A stretch of 64,000 nt of DNA from Antitrichia curtipendula (taxonomy: Eukaryota; Streptophyta; Bryopsida; Hypnales; Leucodontaceae): positions 6,510,001 to 6,574,000 of the forward strand of contig OX579637.1 in the NCBI GenBank assembly GCA_951230915.1, given 5' to 3'. The notes beneath the pieces were generated by a model. That model was given only the letters and a program-made list of their open reading frames with translations, was not told where the DNA came from and searched no databases. The position numbers and the translations under genes were made by a program. Positions within the stretch are counted from its first letter, which is position 1; every line of letters begins with the position of its first letter. Shown one piece after another: positions 1 to 13,538 of the stretch.

Positions 1-286
1 AAGAGTGCATTGACCACATCCACTTCGAAAGAACTTCTTCTTCGCATAAAGACTCTACAATATGAATAGCGACACAATTGTCACCAAGGGGCTCCCCGTT
101 CATGTCGATGACAAGATCCGCATCTATATTGTGACAAATCCCTTTAGCCACTTCCACCAACCTTTCATTTCTGAGGATGACACACTTTGTATACCAAGAA
201 CCACGTGGAATTCCCTCGCAAGGTGCAACACCTTCAGGCAAAACTGGCACCGGAACTGTAAACTCGTTGACATCATGAGTATCCAT
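1..286 (-). pseudogene. N-terminal part of a DUF7869-type gene, unit 1 copy (runs off window)
   Basis: The minus strand is open from an ATG at 286 to the window edge, about 95 codons. It matches the start of the gene beginning at 8706, exactly 8,420 bp away, with only a few substitutions; shared segments include PRGSWYTKCVILRNER and DADLVIDMNGEPLGD. I see no stop in this fragment, but the rest lies outside the window, so whether the copy is intact is unknown. The palindrome array at 388-1385 lies just upstream. Function is inferred only from the second copy. Confidence 0.6.
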
Positions 287-387
287 CCTGCAAGAAATAT
301 AACTGACATTAGTTTATAATAGAAGATCACATCCAGGACTCCAAGATACATCAAACACAAAATTCTATAAATTCATTGCCAAATTAT

Positions 388-1385
388 CTTCGAGCCGAAG
401 ATATGAATTTATACAAATCATCGTACAAGAATATGAAGTCTCTCACAAGGGCGAGAGGAATGCAAGGTGAGTTACCTGACTATCCAAAAACCCTGAAATC
501 CTTTAATCATATATAATATATATATAAATAATAATATAAAAAACATTCAAATCAACCATCTCACAGACAAATTACTAAAATATTAAAGCCTACAAATTTG
601 TCATCTAATCAAAGATAATCATCAAGAGAACAAGAGATACGATTCTACTCAAATGTCTATTTGTGAAATGATACACCAAAGACGATATCCAACCACCTTA
701 CAAATACTCAAAGTGCAAAAAAAGGATCAATTTATCTTTCGATCGAAAATAACTAAAATGTCAATAAATGACAAGCAGTATTATTTTCATTTCCCCTTAC
801 CATAAATTAAACCAAACACGCCAACTATTACTTAAAAAAAGTATTATCTTCGATACAAGGATAAATGATTACAGATCATTTAATAATGAATTGTACACAA
901 AGATATAAGTCAGGTCTATCTGGTGTATTATACAAATTTATAAAACATACATATATTTGAATACTACCTGGAATATTAATTCTATCATCGACTCCAGGAC
1001 AAGATTCTAAGACTGCATTCAGCATAAATTTCATACTAAAAATGGATAACCGGACAGAAATCAATTTGACAGAACTAATACACGCCAATTTATCTTCGGC
1101 TCAAAGATAAAAAGTAAAGTACAATAATTACTAGGATCTCTCCGAGAGGGAAGACGAAGAAGCCGGGTGTCCCTATTGAGAACAAGTATATCCAGTAATT
1201 ACTAGCTTCTAAATTGATTATCTTCGTGTCGATGATAATTCAATATTTTGGCCTCTTCAAGTATTATATTATTCTATGGGTCATAATGTGCACCATTATA
1301 AACTAATGACACTTATCTTCGGCCCGAAGATAAATACAATAGGGATTGTTGTTCATGATTATCTTCGAGCTGAGCATAAATATGA
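388..1385. promoter_or_regulatory. Array of TTATCTTCG...CGAAGATAA palindromes upstream of the unit 1 gene
   Basis: About nine palindromes or degenerate palindromes lie near 390, 610, 740, 847, 985, 1089, 1220, 1313 and 1361. The half-sites TTATCTTCG and CGAAGATAA are separated by three variable bases. Spacing is roughly 50-200 bp. Both half-sites of a site often change together (TTCG to CTCG). They sit 100-1,100 bp upstream of the minus-strand DUF7869-type start, as in unit 2. A role as operator, transposase site or silencing target is inferred. Confidence 0.65.
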
Positions 1386-2189
1386 TCATTCGTGGCTGGT
1401 TCTTACGTTCTCTCCGGATTCTTCGGCGTAGAAATAGGGGGACTCAAACCACGTGAAATTCGACACACACCTTGGAATCTGTGCCGTCCGAATGCTTACC
1501 GCTCAAGACTATCACTTGCAGTTGACAAATGGAGAATAGAAAACTGTACCTTAATCAACAATACGGTTTATAATCAAACAACTCTCAACGAATGACACCG
1601 AACACAGAAACTTTGACAAGAAGTAATGAAAAGAGAACCTGGAACTTCCGAGAACTCAAGCGATACTAAGCCGCCAAGACACTACTAACTTCGCAAACAT
1701 AGAATGATTTGAAAATGCACACATTCAGAGGCCGCACCGTAACAATGCATGCAGGAGGCAAAGGAGGAACAAAAGACTGGAGAACAAGAAAATGAGGCAA
1801 TATGGGGAGCTCACGAGAGAGAGACGATGAAGAAAGTGGCGGGATGACTAAGCGGGAACTTTGAACGTTCCAAAAATTCAGGAAGCAGGGGAGGAGTATC
1901 TCCCTACTTTGGGGGCGTTGACATTCCTATCCCGCAACTGCTGGTTTAGGGGTGAAATGGAATCCAACGTTCCACCGACCTCTATTCTTATAAATATGCA
2001 AAATTTTACCAGCGGAGTTATTGGTAGTCGTCTCTTGTCAAGGAATGAGATATTTCCAGACATATAATCACATGTCATTTGTCACAAAAAGTAAGATTTT
2101 CTTGTAATGGAATCTCACATTCAGGATATCCCTTATTTTGGAAACCAATTTCACTGTAGTATTTTAAAAGTGCTTTAGTAGTCAGGATT

Positions 2190-2275
2190 CAGAGTTTCAG
2201 GGTTTAGGGTGGGGTTTAGGGTTTAGGGTTTAAGGGGGTTTAAGGGTTTCCAGGGTTTAGGGTTTAGGAGCAAAA
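2190..2275 (+). repeat. Interstitial telomere-like TTTAGGG tract
   Basis: Imperfect runs of GGGTTTAGGGTTTAGG with phase slips. TTTAGGG is the common plant telomere repeat. The tract recurs at the homologous place in unit 2, so it predates the duplication. Confidence 0.6.
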
Positions 2276-2279
2276 GCTA

Positions 2280-4634
2280 TGCCACCAAAACCTCAAAATA
2301 GTGAAGCTTGGGCAACAAAAATAATCATAAGGATTTGAAATTAAAAATCAAAAAAAATTAATTTGTTATAGATTATATTTTGGACTATATATGGATAGAT
2401 TGATTCATTTCATTTGGATTAGTGTGGATAAGGTTTAGAGCATCTTTCTTTAGGGGCAATTATAGCATTTTTTTGGAAAAACATCATATTGGATGTATTT
2501 TTTAGCTTTCAATTCAATCCTTCAATATAATTTTTAAAGTAATTCAAAGTTTATAGTGAAAAAATTTAATGTTGAGCATTCACAGTCTCATTATCATATG
2601 TAGTAAATTAGGAAAACCAAAGCTTATTTTTATTAAAATATAAAATAATGAACAAAATACAATTCTAGATGAATGGACACAAAAACTATTTGGATACATA
2701 TAATAAGTTATAAATTAATTTTGTGCCTTGAAATAGATCTTCATCTCTTGAAGGTCGAATTATTTTAATTATTTGTTTTTATAAAAACATTATAATTGTG
2801 GATGAAGGGACATTCAAATTATTTGAAGCAATAGTTGTGGTGGCACTTTATGTGCCTTCATTTCTTGGCCTCAATTGTGTGACATCATGAATCTATTGAT
2901 TCCTTATTTATGTTGTGGTTTCTTTTAATGACTTTAGTCATTTGGCGTTTGAATTTCATAGTCAAGCCATGATTGTCTTTATTTCCTAGCTTTAGTCAAA
3001 TGGACTCAAAATTCCGTTGCCTAATCTTGTGTATTTGTTTTTTCAAAGTGGTATACCATACATTTGGCAGTATATTGATACATATCACCATATATCTACT
3101 AAAAGGATTATCCTCCCTACATCAAGTACATTGGAAGATAATTGCATTTAAAGTGAAAAAGATTTTTTTTTCCATCTTGCTCCAATAAATTATAAGACTT
3201 TGAATACTCTTCAACTTATATGAATATGGATTTTGAATTAGATTATTTTACTAGAGACATGAATTGATAATTTAACCTCTAAAGGACCAAGGCCGTTTTT
3301 TGGATCAAAATCACTCGAAATTGTCATTTCTATTGCCTTCATCCAAAAAAAAAAATTACATTTAAAAAAATCTAATTGTAAGATCTTGTACTTCAGTTGT
3401 TTGAAATCGTATGGTGAAAATTGCATAAAGTTTGACTATACAAATTGAAAATTATTAGGATTCAAAGTTTGGAAAAAAAAGGTTTTCTTGAACATTGACC
3501 TACAACTCTAGATGACTTTGACTATTATTTGTGGAATTTCTTTTTGGAATCTAAACTTTAAATTAAAAAGAGATTGTGGTAAATAATTGATTTGATAGTC
3601 TTGGAATATTTCTTCAAAAAACACGCATTTGATTTTCTTTCTTTAAAAAATTGTTAGATAGAAGGAAATCTAAGATTGAAAGAAAAACTAAATTATCAAT
3701 ACCTCAAAGATGGGATTGAAACACAATAATTCCAATGGTAGATTGTTTTAGCAAGCAATCTTAACCTTATTAAACATTTTTTTTGGAAAATTATAAAAAA
3801 CTTCATTCAAAATGAATCCTCTAAGTTAATTTTTGAAGAAGATGCCTAGATTGCCCTTTAATCCTTAAAGTCCCATTGGTCCTACTGGGGCTAAAATGTG
3901 ACTTTGAGTACTAGGCTCATACGATTTCAATATTCATCATAATTTACTAAATTTTTTTGTAAAGCTAGAGAAACACACAAGTTTTTTGGCAATATGATTT
4001 TTATTTCAATCAGTGCCTGGAAGCAAAAGTTATTGCTCAGAAATTAAAAAATGGAGGACGGTTGGCAAAAAGCCCCTCAAAAATCACAAAAAATCAAAAT
4101 AATTAAAAAAAAATCCCTGACACATTATATTTTTTTGAGTTATTTTTTTGATGATTTAAAAACTCTTAACACATTAATGTAAAACTCCTTAACAGATTAT
4201 GTTCTTGATAAAAATCCTTTTGTCCAACTTTGAATGTTAACATCTTCCAATCCGAATGGGAAAAGTTGTTGAAATTTTTCTCATATAACCTTGGTCAATT
4301 TAAGTATAAGATCCTATGCTTAGATTCTTAAAAAATGTCTTTTTGCTATCTTAAGTGAATGCAACACAAATGGCAATTTTAAGTGTTTATGACAAAAAAT
4401 GGCCTTGAGACTTTAGGGATTAAATAAGATTGTCCTTAACCTTTTCATCACTAATCCTATTTGAATAAATCAAAGCTTCATATGAAGAAAGAATGTAATA
4501 TTTCAGGAAAAATATAATGACTAATTCATATAATATAAGTCATAATTATTATGACTTTCTGCGATTTTTTCTCGATTGCCTATTAAGTTCAGTTCTAGGC
4601 TTTCTGTGGTAAGACTTTTACTCCAAAGCACCAA
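2280..4634. other. AT-rich non-coding spacer of unit 1
   Basis: No convincing coding region on either strand; only short chance frames. It contains old degraded TTAACC(T/C)CTAAAG-like ends (near 3270 and 3860) shared with unit 2, so probably decayed relatives of the TTAA-flanked elements. Confidence 0.6.
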
Positions 4635-4638
4635 TTAA

Positions 4639-5552
4639 CCCCTAAAGCCCCGAGGCCTTTTCTCCATCAAAACACACTCAAAACTGCCACTTCTATTGCA
4701 AAGAGCGAAAAATTATAAAATTTGGCTTTTTTGGCATATACAATCGTAGGATCTTATATTAGACTAATATGAGAATGTGTGCAAGAAATTTCAGAAACTT
4801 TGACCAAATAGATTACAAGATATTTGCATTCAAAGTGAAGAAAACAAGTTTTTTTGCACCTTACTTGACTAGATTTTTGGGCTTTGAACCTATTTAACTT
4901 AAATTTTTTGTATTGTTGATTTTGATTTTCTAAGTTTATATGTTGAATACTTTAGTTGCGGATCTAGGAAAAAAAATTCAAGAAAAAAATACTAAATTTT
5001 TACTCATTAAAAAATAGTTAAATAGAAGTAGGTTCAAGATTGAAGGAATAACTAAATTGTTAATAGCTCTAAGATAAAATTGAAATACCATAATCCCAAC
5101 GGTGAGATTGTTCTAGCAAGCAAATTCAACCTTGTCCAACAATTTTTTCTGAAAATTGTAAAAATTGCATTCAAAAATGAATCCTAAAAGTTATTTTTTC
5201 AAGAAGATGCTTAGATTGCCCAAAAAACTAAGATTGTCCATAAATTTTTCATTATTAGTCCAAATAGAATGAATCAAAGCTTCAAATGTAGACAAAAAGA
5301 CATAGATTTTGAAAAAAATATTTAAGAAATTTATTTTGACTTTCTGTGATTTTTTTGTACTGCCCGCCAAACGCATTTTTTGGCATAACTTTTTCTCTCG
5401 GGCACCAATTGAAATTAAAGTTATATATCCACAAAGCTCTCGTCGAACCGCACAACCTCAAAAAATCCCAAAAAAGTTCTCTACAAATTGAGGTCACAGG
5501 AACCTACCTGGACCCAAATTGTCCCCCGAGGGGACAAACGGGGCTTTAGGGG
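4639..5552. mobile_element. Non-autonomous TTAA-flanked element (piggyBac-like), 914 bp
   Basis: Ends are perfect 14-bp inverted repeats: CCCCTAAAGCCCCG at the left and its complement at the right. TTAA flanks both sides (4635-4638 and 5553-5556). The corresponding place in unit 2, near 13920, lacks this insert. TTAA duplication with C-rich ends is typical of piggyBac-type elements. No transposase is encoded; the small frames inside overlap each other and show no known domain. Confidence 0.65.
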
Positions 5553-5556
5553 TTAA

Positions 5557-6790
5557 AATAGAATTTGTATTTCCACAAAGCTAATACATTTTTCCATTTG
5601 ATCAAAAAGTTTTGAAAAGTTTCACCAAAAATGGAGGCCATAGGAACCGATCCAAAATCTACTTTGTCCCCTGAAGGGACAATGGGCCTTTAAGTTTAAG
5701 AAAAGTAAATTGAAAACAATATATTCATTCTTGAAGTTCAAAAAATAATCAATGGAATCATGTACCAGATTCAAGGAAAAACTAAATGAATAGTAGTTTT
5801 AAGATAGACTTGAAGTATACTAATCCTAATGGTAATAATTTTTTAACAAAGAAAGTAATCCTTGTGCAAAATTTTCTTTCTGAAATTGGTATAATTGAGT
5901 CTAGAAATGGATCTAGCAAATTATTTTTTCAAGAAAATGCTATAAATGCCTTTAAAATAAGATGCTCCATAGCTTTTACAACACTAATCCAAATGAAATG
6001 AATCAATCTTTATATTACATAATTATATTAATACACAAAAATGTAATCTACAAGAAATAAATTTTAGAAAAATTATTTCAAGTTATTGTGATTTTTTTAT
6101 TGCTTGTAGATGACTACTTTGAGCTTTGTGTAGCATAATTATTGCTATTGGAGAATCAATTTTATTAAAAACTGTATTTACAAAATAAAGTTTCAAAAAA
6201 CTTATTCCCGAAATTGAGATATTAATAGGAATTGCACAGAACCTTCAATTATTACCCAATTAGACACTTGGGATTTGAGGGGTTATGGAGTTAATTAAAA
6301 TAGAATGAATAAATATCTTTTGAACAAACATCAATCCAAATTTGTTTGAATGTATTTGAACAAATACCCAAATTTAATTGAATGTATTTGAACAAATACA
6401 AAAATTTAGTGAATTTTTAAAAGTAAATTTACTAAGATGATGACTTGGAATAGAAATTGAAAAAATCTTATAATGGCTTTTGCAATAATTCCCTTTTTAA
6501 ATGCTTTTGTTTATAGTTGTGAAGAAAATATTTTTAGTTTGTGCTTTGTTTGAATTCATTGTTCCGTTGCTTATTTTTGCAGGAAGGTGATCTATTTTGC
6601 CCACCATTCTTCAGATTCCCACATTTGTGTCATTGTATGAGGATCAAATTTCCACCGCCAAGGTCTTCAAAGCTAGAAAGGGTCCCAAATTTTCAATCTT
6701 CAATATGTAGAAACCAAGGGACCTCCAAATTCAATGTGTATTTTTATACCATAATTAAATTAAAATGATAGTAGAAAAATTGAACAAACA
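5557..6790. other. AT-rich non-coding spacer of unit 1, containing the hAT empty site
   Basis: No gene recognised. Positions 5975-5982 (TTTACAAC) hold the single-copy equivalent of the hAT target site that is duplicated in unit 2. The 3' end adjoins the last codons of the DUF7869-type gene. Confidence 0.6.
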
Positions 6791-6794
6791 TTTT

Positions 6795-8706
6795 TTATGA
6801 ATCAAAATGGTGTTTTGTTAATTTAGTATGAATTTGATTATGCCATCTGCGAAAGGTTACATCTCTTGGTGTATATGGTTTTGAGTTTTTTGGCAGTGTA
6901 GGGTAATCGTTCGTCTTCAATTTGCTACTCCATCGACCAAAAAGAGCATCAATGTCCTCATGAGTGTGTCCGACAATGAGGAAATTGATGTAAATCTCTC
7001 GAAAAATAGCTCTATAAACTAGGAGAGAGCAAAATGCAAAAACCCAACGGTTCTTGTTGTCACTAGAAGCATTGTCAAGTTGAAGAGTCAATGTTGGAGG
7101 AAGGGGTTTAGCTTCCACCAACTCATCTGGGGGTGATCCAAGAGAGTCCGTACAAGTTTGTGAGCCTAATAACAAAGCCTTTGTCAATTCAGAACGATCA
7201 CCTCCTGCAAAAAGTTCACGAGATGAATGCTTGGGTTGCACTTCCAAATCTCTTAACAATTTTGCAAGTGATCCTATGGTATGGTTGGAGTCTGTAGGGA
7301 AGATGTCTAAGCCATAGTGCGCATATCGCACATCTCTATGCCCATGAGCAATCACGCCCGTAACTGCCACGGGCATCTTCATGAATGAATCGTTTCCTTT
7401 GCTCTTGTGAGAAAAATGGGGAGAAGCGGTTTTTGAGTGATCCATCTTATCATGGATAATGGTCAAAACTTTGTCAGGAAACATCTCTGACATTCCACGA
7501 TTTCCATAATACAAATCCCTATGCGCCTTCTGTCCATTATGGTGCGCCTTCAATTTGTAGGCCCACACTTGTTGTGCACGTGAACCAGGAGTGCAAGCAC
7601 TCTTCAGCTGCTTTAACCTATCGCAATATCCGCAACGTGCAAAACTATCACCCCTAGCCTTTGGAGCAAACTCTGGAAAAGATTGACGTCGAATGTTGCT
7701 CAAATCCACTAGCTGAAATATGTTGCAATTGAAATGACGACTTCACATTGTTATTCTCCGGTAACTTGTCCTTCCAATGAAATCCAGATGGTAAAACTAT
7801 GGAGGGAACTTTCTCCCCAGAGTCAAGGGTCTTCGTTTTGTGCGGCATTGCATCAGCTTCGTTGTCCACCAATAATCGAAGAGTGGCCGTTGCTTGTAAA
7901 GTGTGGGTCCGAGGCTTCTTCATCCCCAGATTACCATGATGCTCTGGTTTGTCCTCCTTCTTGGCTTTCCCTCTGTATCTGTAAAAAGTAGCCCTGGATA
8001 CTCCATGAATATGGCACCAAGCCGTGGGACAAACTTCATGTTTTGACAAGGTGATCATATCCCTCCCATTTTGATCATGGTGGATTTGCCCGTGTACATC
8101 AAGCAAACGAGACTTCCGAGTGTATACTCCTCCATCAACATACATTACGGACCGAATGGCTTCAATCTGCCCACGTGGAAATGGTTGTACACAATTCTTG
8201 GTGCAACACTCCTTGCTAGACACCTCAGCCATTGACTGCGGGGTGAGAAAGACATCTTTTCTCGGGAGGCTGTTTGGCTTCTTCCTCTCTCACGAGCTTT
8301 TATAGGAACGAACTCCAGTTCGTTTCCGCTGCCCGGTCGCATTCAAAGCGGATCTGTAGAGATGCGTTTGCTCATGATCATACAAATTAACACCATTCAA
8401 ATAGACCCTTGAAATGGGCCAAGAGTGCATTGACCACATCCACTCATAAGGAACTTCTTCTTTACATAAAGACTTTGCAATATGAATAGCGACGCGATCG
8501 TCACCAAGGGGCTCCCCGTTCATGTCGATGACGAGATCCGCATCTATGTTGTGACAAATCCCCTTAGCCACTTCCACCGACCTTTCATTTCTAAGGATGA
8601 CACACTTTGTATACCAGGAACCACGTGGTATCCCCTCGCAGGGTACAACACCCTCGGGCAAAACTGGCACCGGAACTGTAAACTCATTGACACCATGAGT
8701 ATCCAT
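6795..8706 (-). pseudogene. DUF7869-type protein gene, broken
   Basis: Reading starts at the ATG at 8706. One in-frame TGA at 8292-8290, probably from CGA, interrupts an otherwise single frame to about 7715. A one-base frameshift near 7715 then leads to the last 304 codons, ending at 6795. The middle part has KHEVCPTAWCHIHGVSRATFYRYRGKAKKE-like zinc/helix features. The C-terminal part carries LQLDNASSDNKNRW and VGHTHEDIDALFGRW, conserved in a widespread plant and animal family I know as DUF7869, whose acidic residues suggest an RNase H-like (integrase-type) fold. Function is not established; a transposon origin is likely given the duplication and upstream palindromes. The first ~140 residues are not recognised. 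Confidence 0.65.
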
Positions 8707-8802
8707 CCTGCAAGAAATATAACTGACATTAGTTTATAATGGAAGATCACATCCACGAGTCCAAGATACATAATACACGAAATTCTAAAAATTCATTGCC
8801 AA

Positions 8803-9812
8803 ATTATCTTCGAGCTGAAGATATGAATTTATACAATTCATTGTACATGGATATGAAGTCCCTCACAAAGGTGAGAGGAATGCAAGGTGAGTTAGCTGAC
8901 TATCCAAAAATCCTGAAATCCATTAATCATATATAATATACATAAAAATAATAATATGAAAATCATTCAAATCAACCATCAAACAAATCAGTAAAATACT
9001 AAAGCTTACAAATTTACCATCTAATCGAAGATAATCATCTAGAGAACAAGAGATATGTTTCTATTCAAATGTCTATGTTTGAAATGATAATGCCAAAGAC
9101 GATATCCAACCACCTTACAAATACTCAAAGTGAAAAGAAAGGATCACTTCATCTTCAACCCAAAGATAACTAAAATGTCAATAAATGTCAAAGAGTAATA
9201 CATTCATTTTCACTTACCAGAACTCATACCAAACACGCCAGCTAATACTTAATAAAAGTATTATCCTCAATACAAAGATAAATGTGTATAGATCATTTAC
9301 TAATGAATTGTACAAAAAGATATATTTCAGGTCTTTGTAATGTATATTATGAATTTGTAAAAGATACATATAAATGAATACTATCAGGAATACCAGTTCT
9401 ATCTTTGACTCGAGGATAAGATTCTAAGATTGCATTCAGAATAAATTCCAAACCAAAATTGGATAACTGTAATGAAATCAACTTGAAGGAACTGATCTAC
9501 GACAATTTATCATTGACTCGAAGATAAAAAAAACAAGGTACATAAATTACGAGAATCTCTCCGAGAGTGAGGGAGAAGAAACCGGATGTCTCTATTGGGA
9601 GAAAGTGTATCCAGTAATTACTAGTTATTAAATAATTTATCTTTGTGTCGAAGATAACTGCATATACTCCAGAAAATACATTTTAGCCTCTTCATGTTTT
9701 ACATTATTTCTAAGGATTATAATGTACACTATCATAATGCACACTTATCTTCGACCCGAAGATAAATACAATAGGGATGGTTGTTCATGATTATCCTCGT
9801 GCCGAGGATAAA
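8803..9812. promoter_or_regulatory. Array of TTATCTTCG...CGAAGATAA palindromes upstream of the DUF7869-type gene
   Basis: Clear sites lie near 8803, 9507, 9638, 9746 and 9790, with degenerate ones between. The 9790 site has paired changes in both arms (ATCCTCG/CGAGGAT), keeping its symmetry. They lie upstream of the minus-strand gene starting at 8706 and correspond in position to the unit 1 array. Confidence 0.65.
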
Positions 9813-10639
9813 TATAATCATTCTTGGCTGGTACTGACGTCCTCTCCGGATTCTTCGGCGTAAAAATAGGGGAGTTCAAACCACGTGAAAATCGACACAG
9901 ACCTTGGATACTGTGCCATCCGAATGCTTACCGCTCAAGACTATCACTTGTAGTTGACAAATGGAGAACAGAAAACTGTACCTTGAACAACAATAAGGTT
10001 TATAATCAAACAGCTCTCAATGAATGTCACCAAACACAGAAACTTTGACAAGAAATAATGAAAAAAGAACTTGAAACTTACGAGAACTCAAGTGATACTA
10101 AGCTGCCAAGATACTACTAACTTTGCAAAGACATAATGCTTTGAAAATGCACACGTTCAGAAGCCGCGTTGTAACAATGCATACAGGAGGCAAAGGAGGA
10201 ACAAAAGACTGGAAAACAAGAAAATGAGGCAGTATGGGGAGCCTACGAGAGAGAGACAAAGAAGAAAGTGGCGGGATGACTAAGTAGAAAATTTGAACGT
10301 TCCAAAATTTCAAGAAGTAGGGGAGGAGTATCTCCCTATTTTGGGGGCGTTGACATTCCTATCCCACAAGTGGTGATAACGGGTTGCAATGGAATCCAAT
10401 GTTCCTTCGACCTTTATTCTTATAAATTGGCGAAATTTTACTAGTGGAATTATTGTTAGCCGACTCTTGTCAGGAAATGAGGTATTTACAGAAATACAGC
10501 CACATGTCATTTTTCTGGAAAGTAAGATTTTCTTGGAATGGAATCTCAAGTTCAGGATATCCCTTACTGTAGAAATCGATTTCAGTGAAATATTTTTAAA
10601 AATTGTTGGACCTGTGAAGGTGCTTTTAGGATTCAGGAT

Positions 10640-10700
10640 TCAAAGTTCAAGATTCAGGGTTTAGGATTTAGGGTTTACGGGGTTCAGGGTTTAGGAGCAA
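10640..10700 (+). repeat. Interstitial telomere-like tract, unit 2 copy
   Basis: Short degenerate GGGTTTAGGATTTAGGG sequence, the counterpart of 2190-2275 but shorter. Confidence 0.5.
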
Positions 10701-12770
10701 AAGCTATGCCACCGAAATCTCAAAATAGTGAAGCTTGGGCAACAAAAATAATCATAAGGATTTGAATTTACAAATTAAAAAATTAATTTGTTATAGATTA
10801 TATTTTGGACTATATATGAATAGATTGATTCATTTCATTTGGATTAGTATGGATAAGGTATAGAGCATCTTGCTTGGAGGCAGTTATTGCATCTTTTTTA
10901 AACAACATCATATTGGATCTATTTTTTAGCTTTCAATTCAATCCTTCAATATAATTTCTAGAGTAATTCAAAGTTTATAGTGAAAAAATTTAATGTTGAG
11001 CATTCAAATTCTTATTATCCTGTTTAGTAAGGTAAGAAAACCAAAGTTTGTTTTTATTAAAATATAAAATAATGAACAAAACACAATTTTGGATGAATGG
11101 ACACATAAATTATTTGAATCAATAGAATAATTTATAAATTAATTTGTGCCTTCAAATACATCTTCAACTCTCGAAGCTTTAATTATTTTTAGTTCTTAGT
11201 TTTTATTAAAATACTATAATTGTGGATGAAGGAACACTCAAATTATTTGAAACAATAGTTGTATTGGCACTTTGTGTGCCTTCATTTCCTGGCCTCAATT
11301 GTGTGACATCATGAATCTATTGATTCCTTATTTATGTTGTGGTTTCATCTAATGGCTTTAGATGTTTGGCCACAAAATTTCATAGTCAAGCCATGTCTTT
11401 ATTTCATAGCCTTAGTCAATTGGCCTCAAAATTCTATTGCCTTATCTCGTACTTTTGTCTTTTCACAAGTTGTATAGCATACATTCGGCAATATATTGAT
11501 ACATATCACCATATATCAACTAAAAAAATTCCAACCTATATCAAGTACATTGGAAGATATTTGCATTTAAAGTGAATTTTTTTTTTCCATCTTGCTATAG
11601 TAAATTATAAGACTTTGAATACTCTTTAACTTATAATTTATGCAATCAAATATGGATTTTGAATTAATCTTTTTTACTGGAGACATGAATTGATAATTTA
11701 GCCTCTAAAGGACCAAGGCCATTTTTTGGGTCGAAATCACTCAAAAATGTCATTTCTATTGCATTCGTCCAAATTTTTTTTTATTTTAAAGAATCTAATT
11801 GTAAGATCTTGTACTTCACTTGTTTGATATCGTGTGGTGAAAATTGCATAAAGTTTGACTATACAAATTGAAAATTATCAGCATTCAAGGTTTGAAATTT
11901 TTTTTTTTTTATCATTGACCTGCAACTCTAGATGACTTTGACTATTATTTCTGGAATTTTTTTTGTAATCTAAACTTTGAATTAAAAAAATATTGTGGTA
12001 AATAATTGATTTGACAGTCTTGGAATATTTTTTCAAAAAAATACGCACTTGATTTTCATTCTTTAAAAAATTGTTAGGTAGAAGTAAGTGTAAGATCGAA
12101 AGAAAAACTAAATTATTAATAGCTCAAAGATGGACTCCAGATGCACAAAGAAATAGCTGGGGATTTTCACAATTTTTTTATTTCTAGACTGCTCCAAAGT
12201 CCAAAAATTGTTAAATGTGGCATGATTGAAACACAATAATTTCAATGGTAAGATTGTTTTAGCAAGCAATCTTAACCTTTTTAAACAATTTTTTGGAAAA
12301 ATTATACAAAATTTCATTCAAAATGAATCCTCCAAGTTAATTTTTTAAGAAGATGCCTAAATAGCCCTTTAACCCCTGAAGTCCCAATGGTCCTACTGGG
12401 GCCAAAATGCGACTTCAAATACTAGGCTCATACGGTTTCAATATTCATTATTTACTAAATTCTTTTGTAAAGCTAGAAAAACACTCAAGTTTCTTGGCAA
12501 TATGACTTTTATTTCAATCAGTGCCCGAAAGTAGAAGTTATTGCACAAAAAGTAAAAAATGGAGGACAGTTGCCAAATAGCCTGCAAAAAATCACAAAAA
12601 ATCAAAATAATTTAAAAACAATTTTCTAATACATTATATTTTTTTGAATAATTTTGTTCACAATGTAAAAACTCCTAACACATTAATGTAAAACTCCTTA
12701 ACACATTAATATGTAAAACTCCTTAACACATTATGTTCTTGATAAAAATCCTTTTGTCCAACTTTGAATG
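10700..12770. other. AT-rich non-coding spacer of unit 2
   Basis: No supported gene. It parallels 2280-4236 with substitutions and small indels. Confidence 0.6.
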
Positions 12771-12774
12771 TTAA

Positions 12775-13538
12775 CCCCTAAAGGACCAAAGTGTGTTTTT
12801 TCGCAACATAGTAATTTTGGGTAGCTCACTACGAATGGAATTTATATTTTTTTTCTTTAAATTTTTCATACAACACGTGCTCAAGGAGTAGCTTTAAGGC
12901 CCAATAATTTTCATAACTTTTGACTACATGGTTAAAAAGTTATTGCATGATATGTCATTTTCAGTCCTTAGCGGGCAGCACGGGCAGCAAAAAATAATTC
13001 TTTAAAAATCACTTTTTAAGAAAATAAAAATTTGAAATTGGTTCTTTAGATTTATATGTACACGAAAAGCTTTTAATCATTCCATTTAGATCTATGGGTC
13101 CAAAACTATGAGGATTCTTAGTTTAAGGGTAGTTATGGAATCTCAACTCTAAAATAAACTTTGAAGTCCTTTATTTAACTCAATTTTCAATATTTTTGAA
13201 AAAGAATAAAAACATTGGGTGTAGATTGTTTATTACAACATTAAAGCCGTTGGGATTGGCATTTTTCAATTCCATAAATAAATTCTTCACAATTTAGTGT
13301 TTTGAATCATTCTCTACTTCTTTGTACTTACAATTTTTTGTCAATTCAAACGCTATTATCTTGCAATCCACATGGTGGAAAATTTTGAAGTTTTTTCCAC
13401 ATCTTAAACAAGTTTACTACAAGATCCTATAGTTACATGTGTCCAAAAATGTTTTCTTTTTCTAAAATTTGGCACTAGTATTAGAAATGGCAGTTTTGGA
13501 GCATGTTTGGTAAAAACATAGTCAGAAACATTTAGGGG
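12775..13538. mobile_element. Non-autonomous TTAA-flanked element (piggyBac-like), 764 bp
   Basis: It starts CCCCTAAAGG, ends TTTAGGGG, and is flanked by TTAA at 12771-12774 and 13539-13542. Unit 1 has the uninterrupted site, a single TTAA at 4237-4240 in otherwise matching sequence, which demonstrates insertion with TTAA duplication. No coding capacity seen. The ends resemble those of the element at 4639-5552, so both belong to one family. Confidence 0.75.

Larger units (their letters stand above)
1..6890. repeat. Direct segmental duplication, unit 1
   Basis: This stretch is similar throughout to 8421-14338 continued at 33503-34346. The same order of gene start, palindromes, telomere-like tract and AT-rich spacer recurs with scattered substitutions and indels. 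The offset is 8,420 bp at the left end. Because later insertions differ between the units, each provides empty sites for insertions in the other: 4237-4240 for the TTAA element at 12775-13538, and 5975-5982 for the hAT at 14339-33494. Confidence 0.85.

Noticed and set aside
124..360. Minus-strand frame with hydrophobic peptide, paralleled at 8544-8771
   Set aside because: It is an alternative frame of the DUF7869-type N-terminus. The frame starting at 286/8706 is the one continuous with the downstream domains.
388..1385. Regularly spaced short repeats as a possible CRISPR array
   Set aside because: The units are imperfect palindromes in variable AT-rich spacing in eukaryotic transposon DNA, with no identical direct repeats or cas genes.
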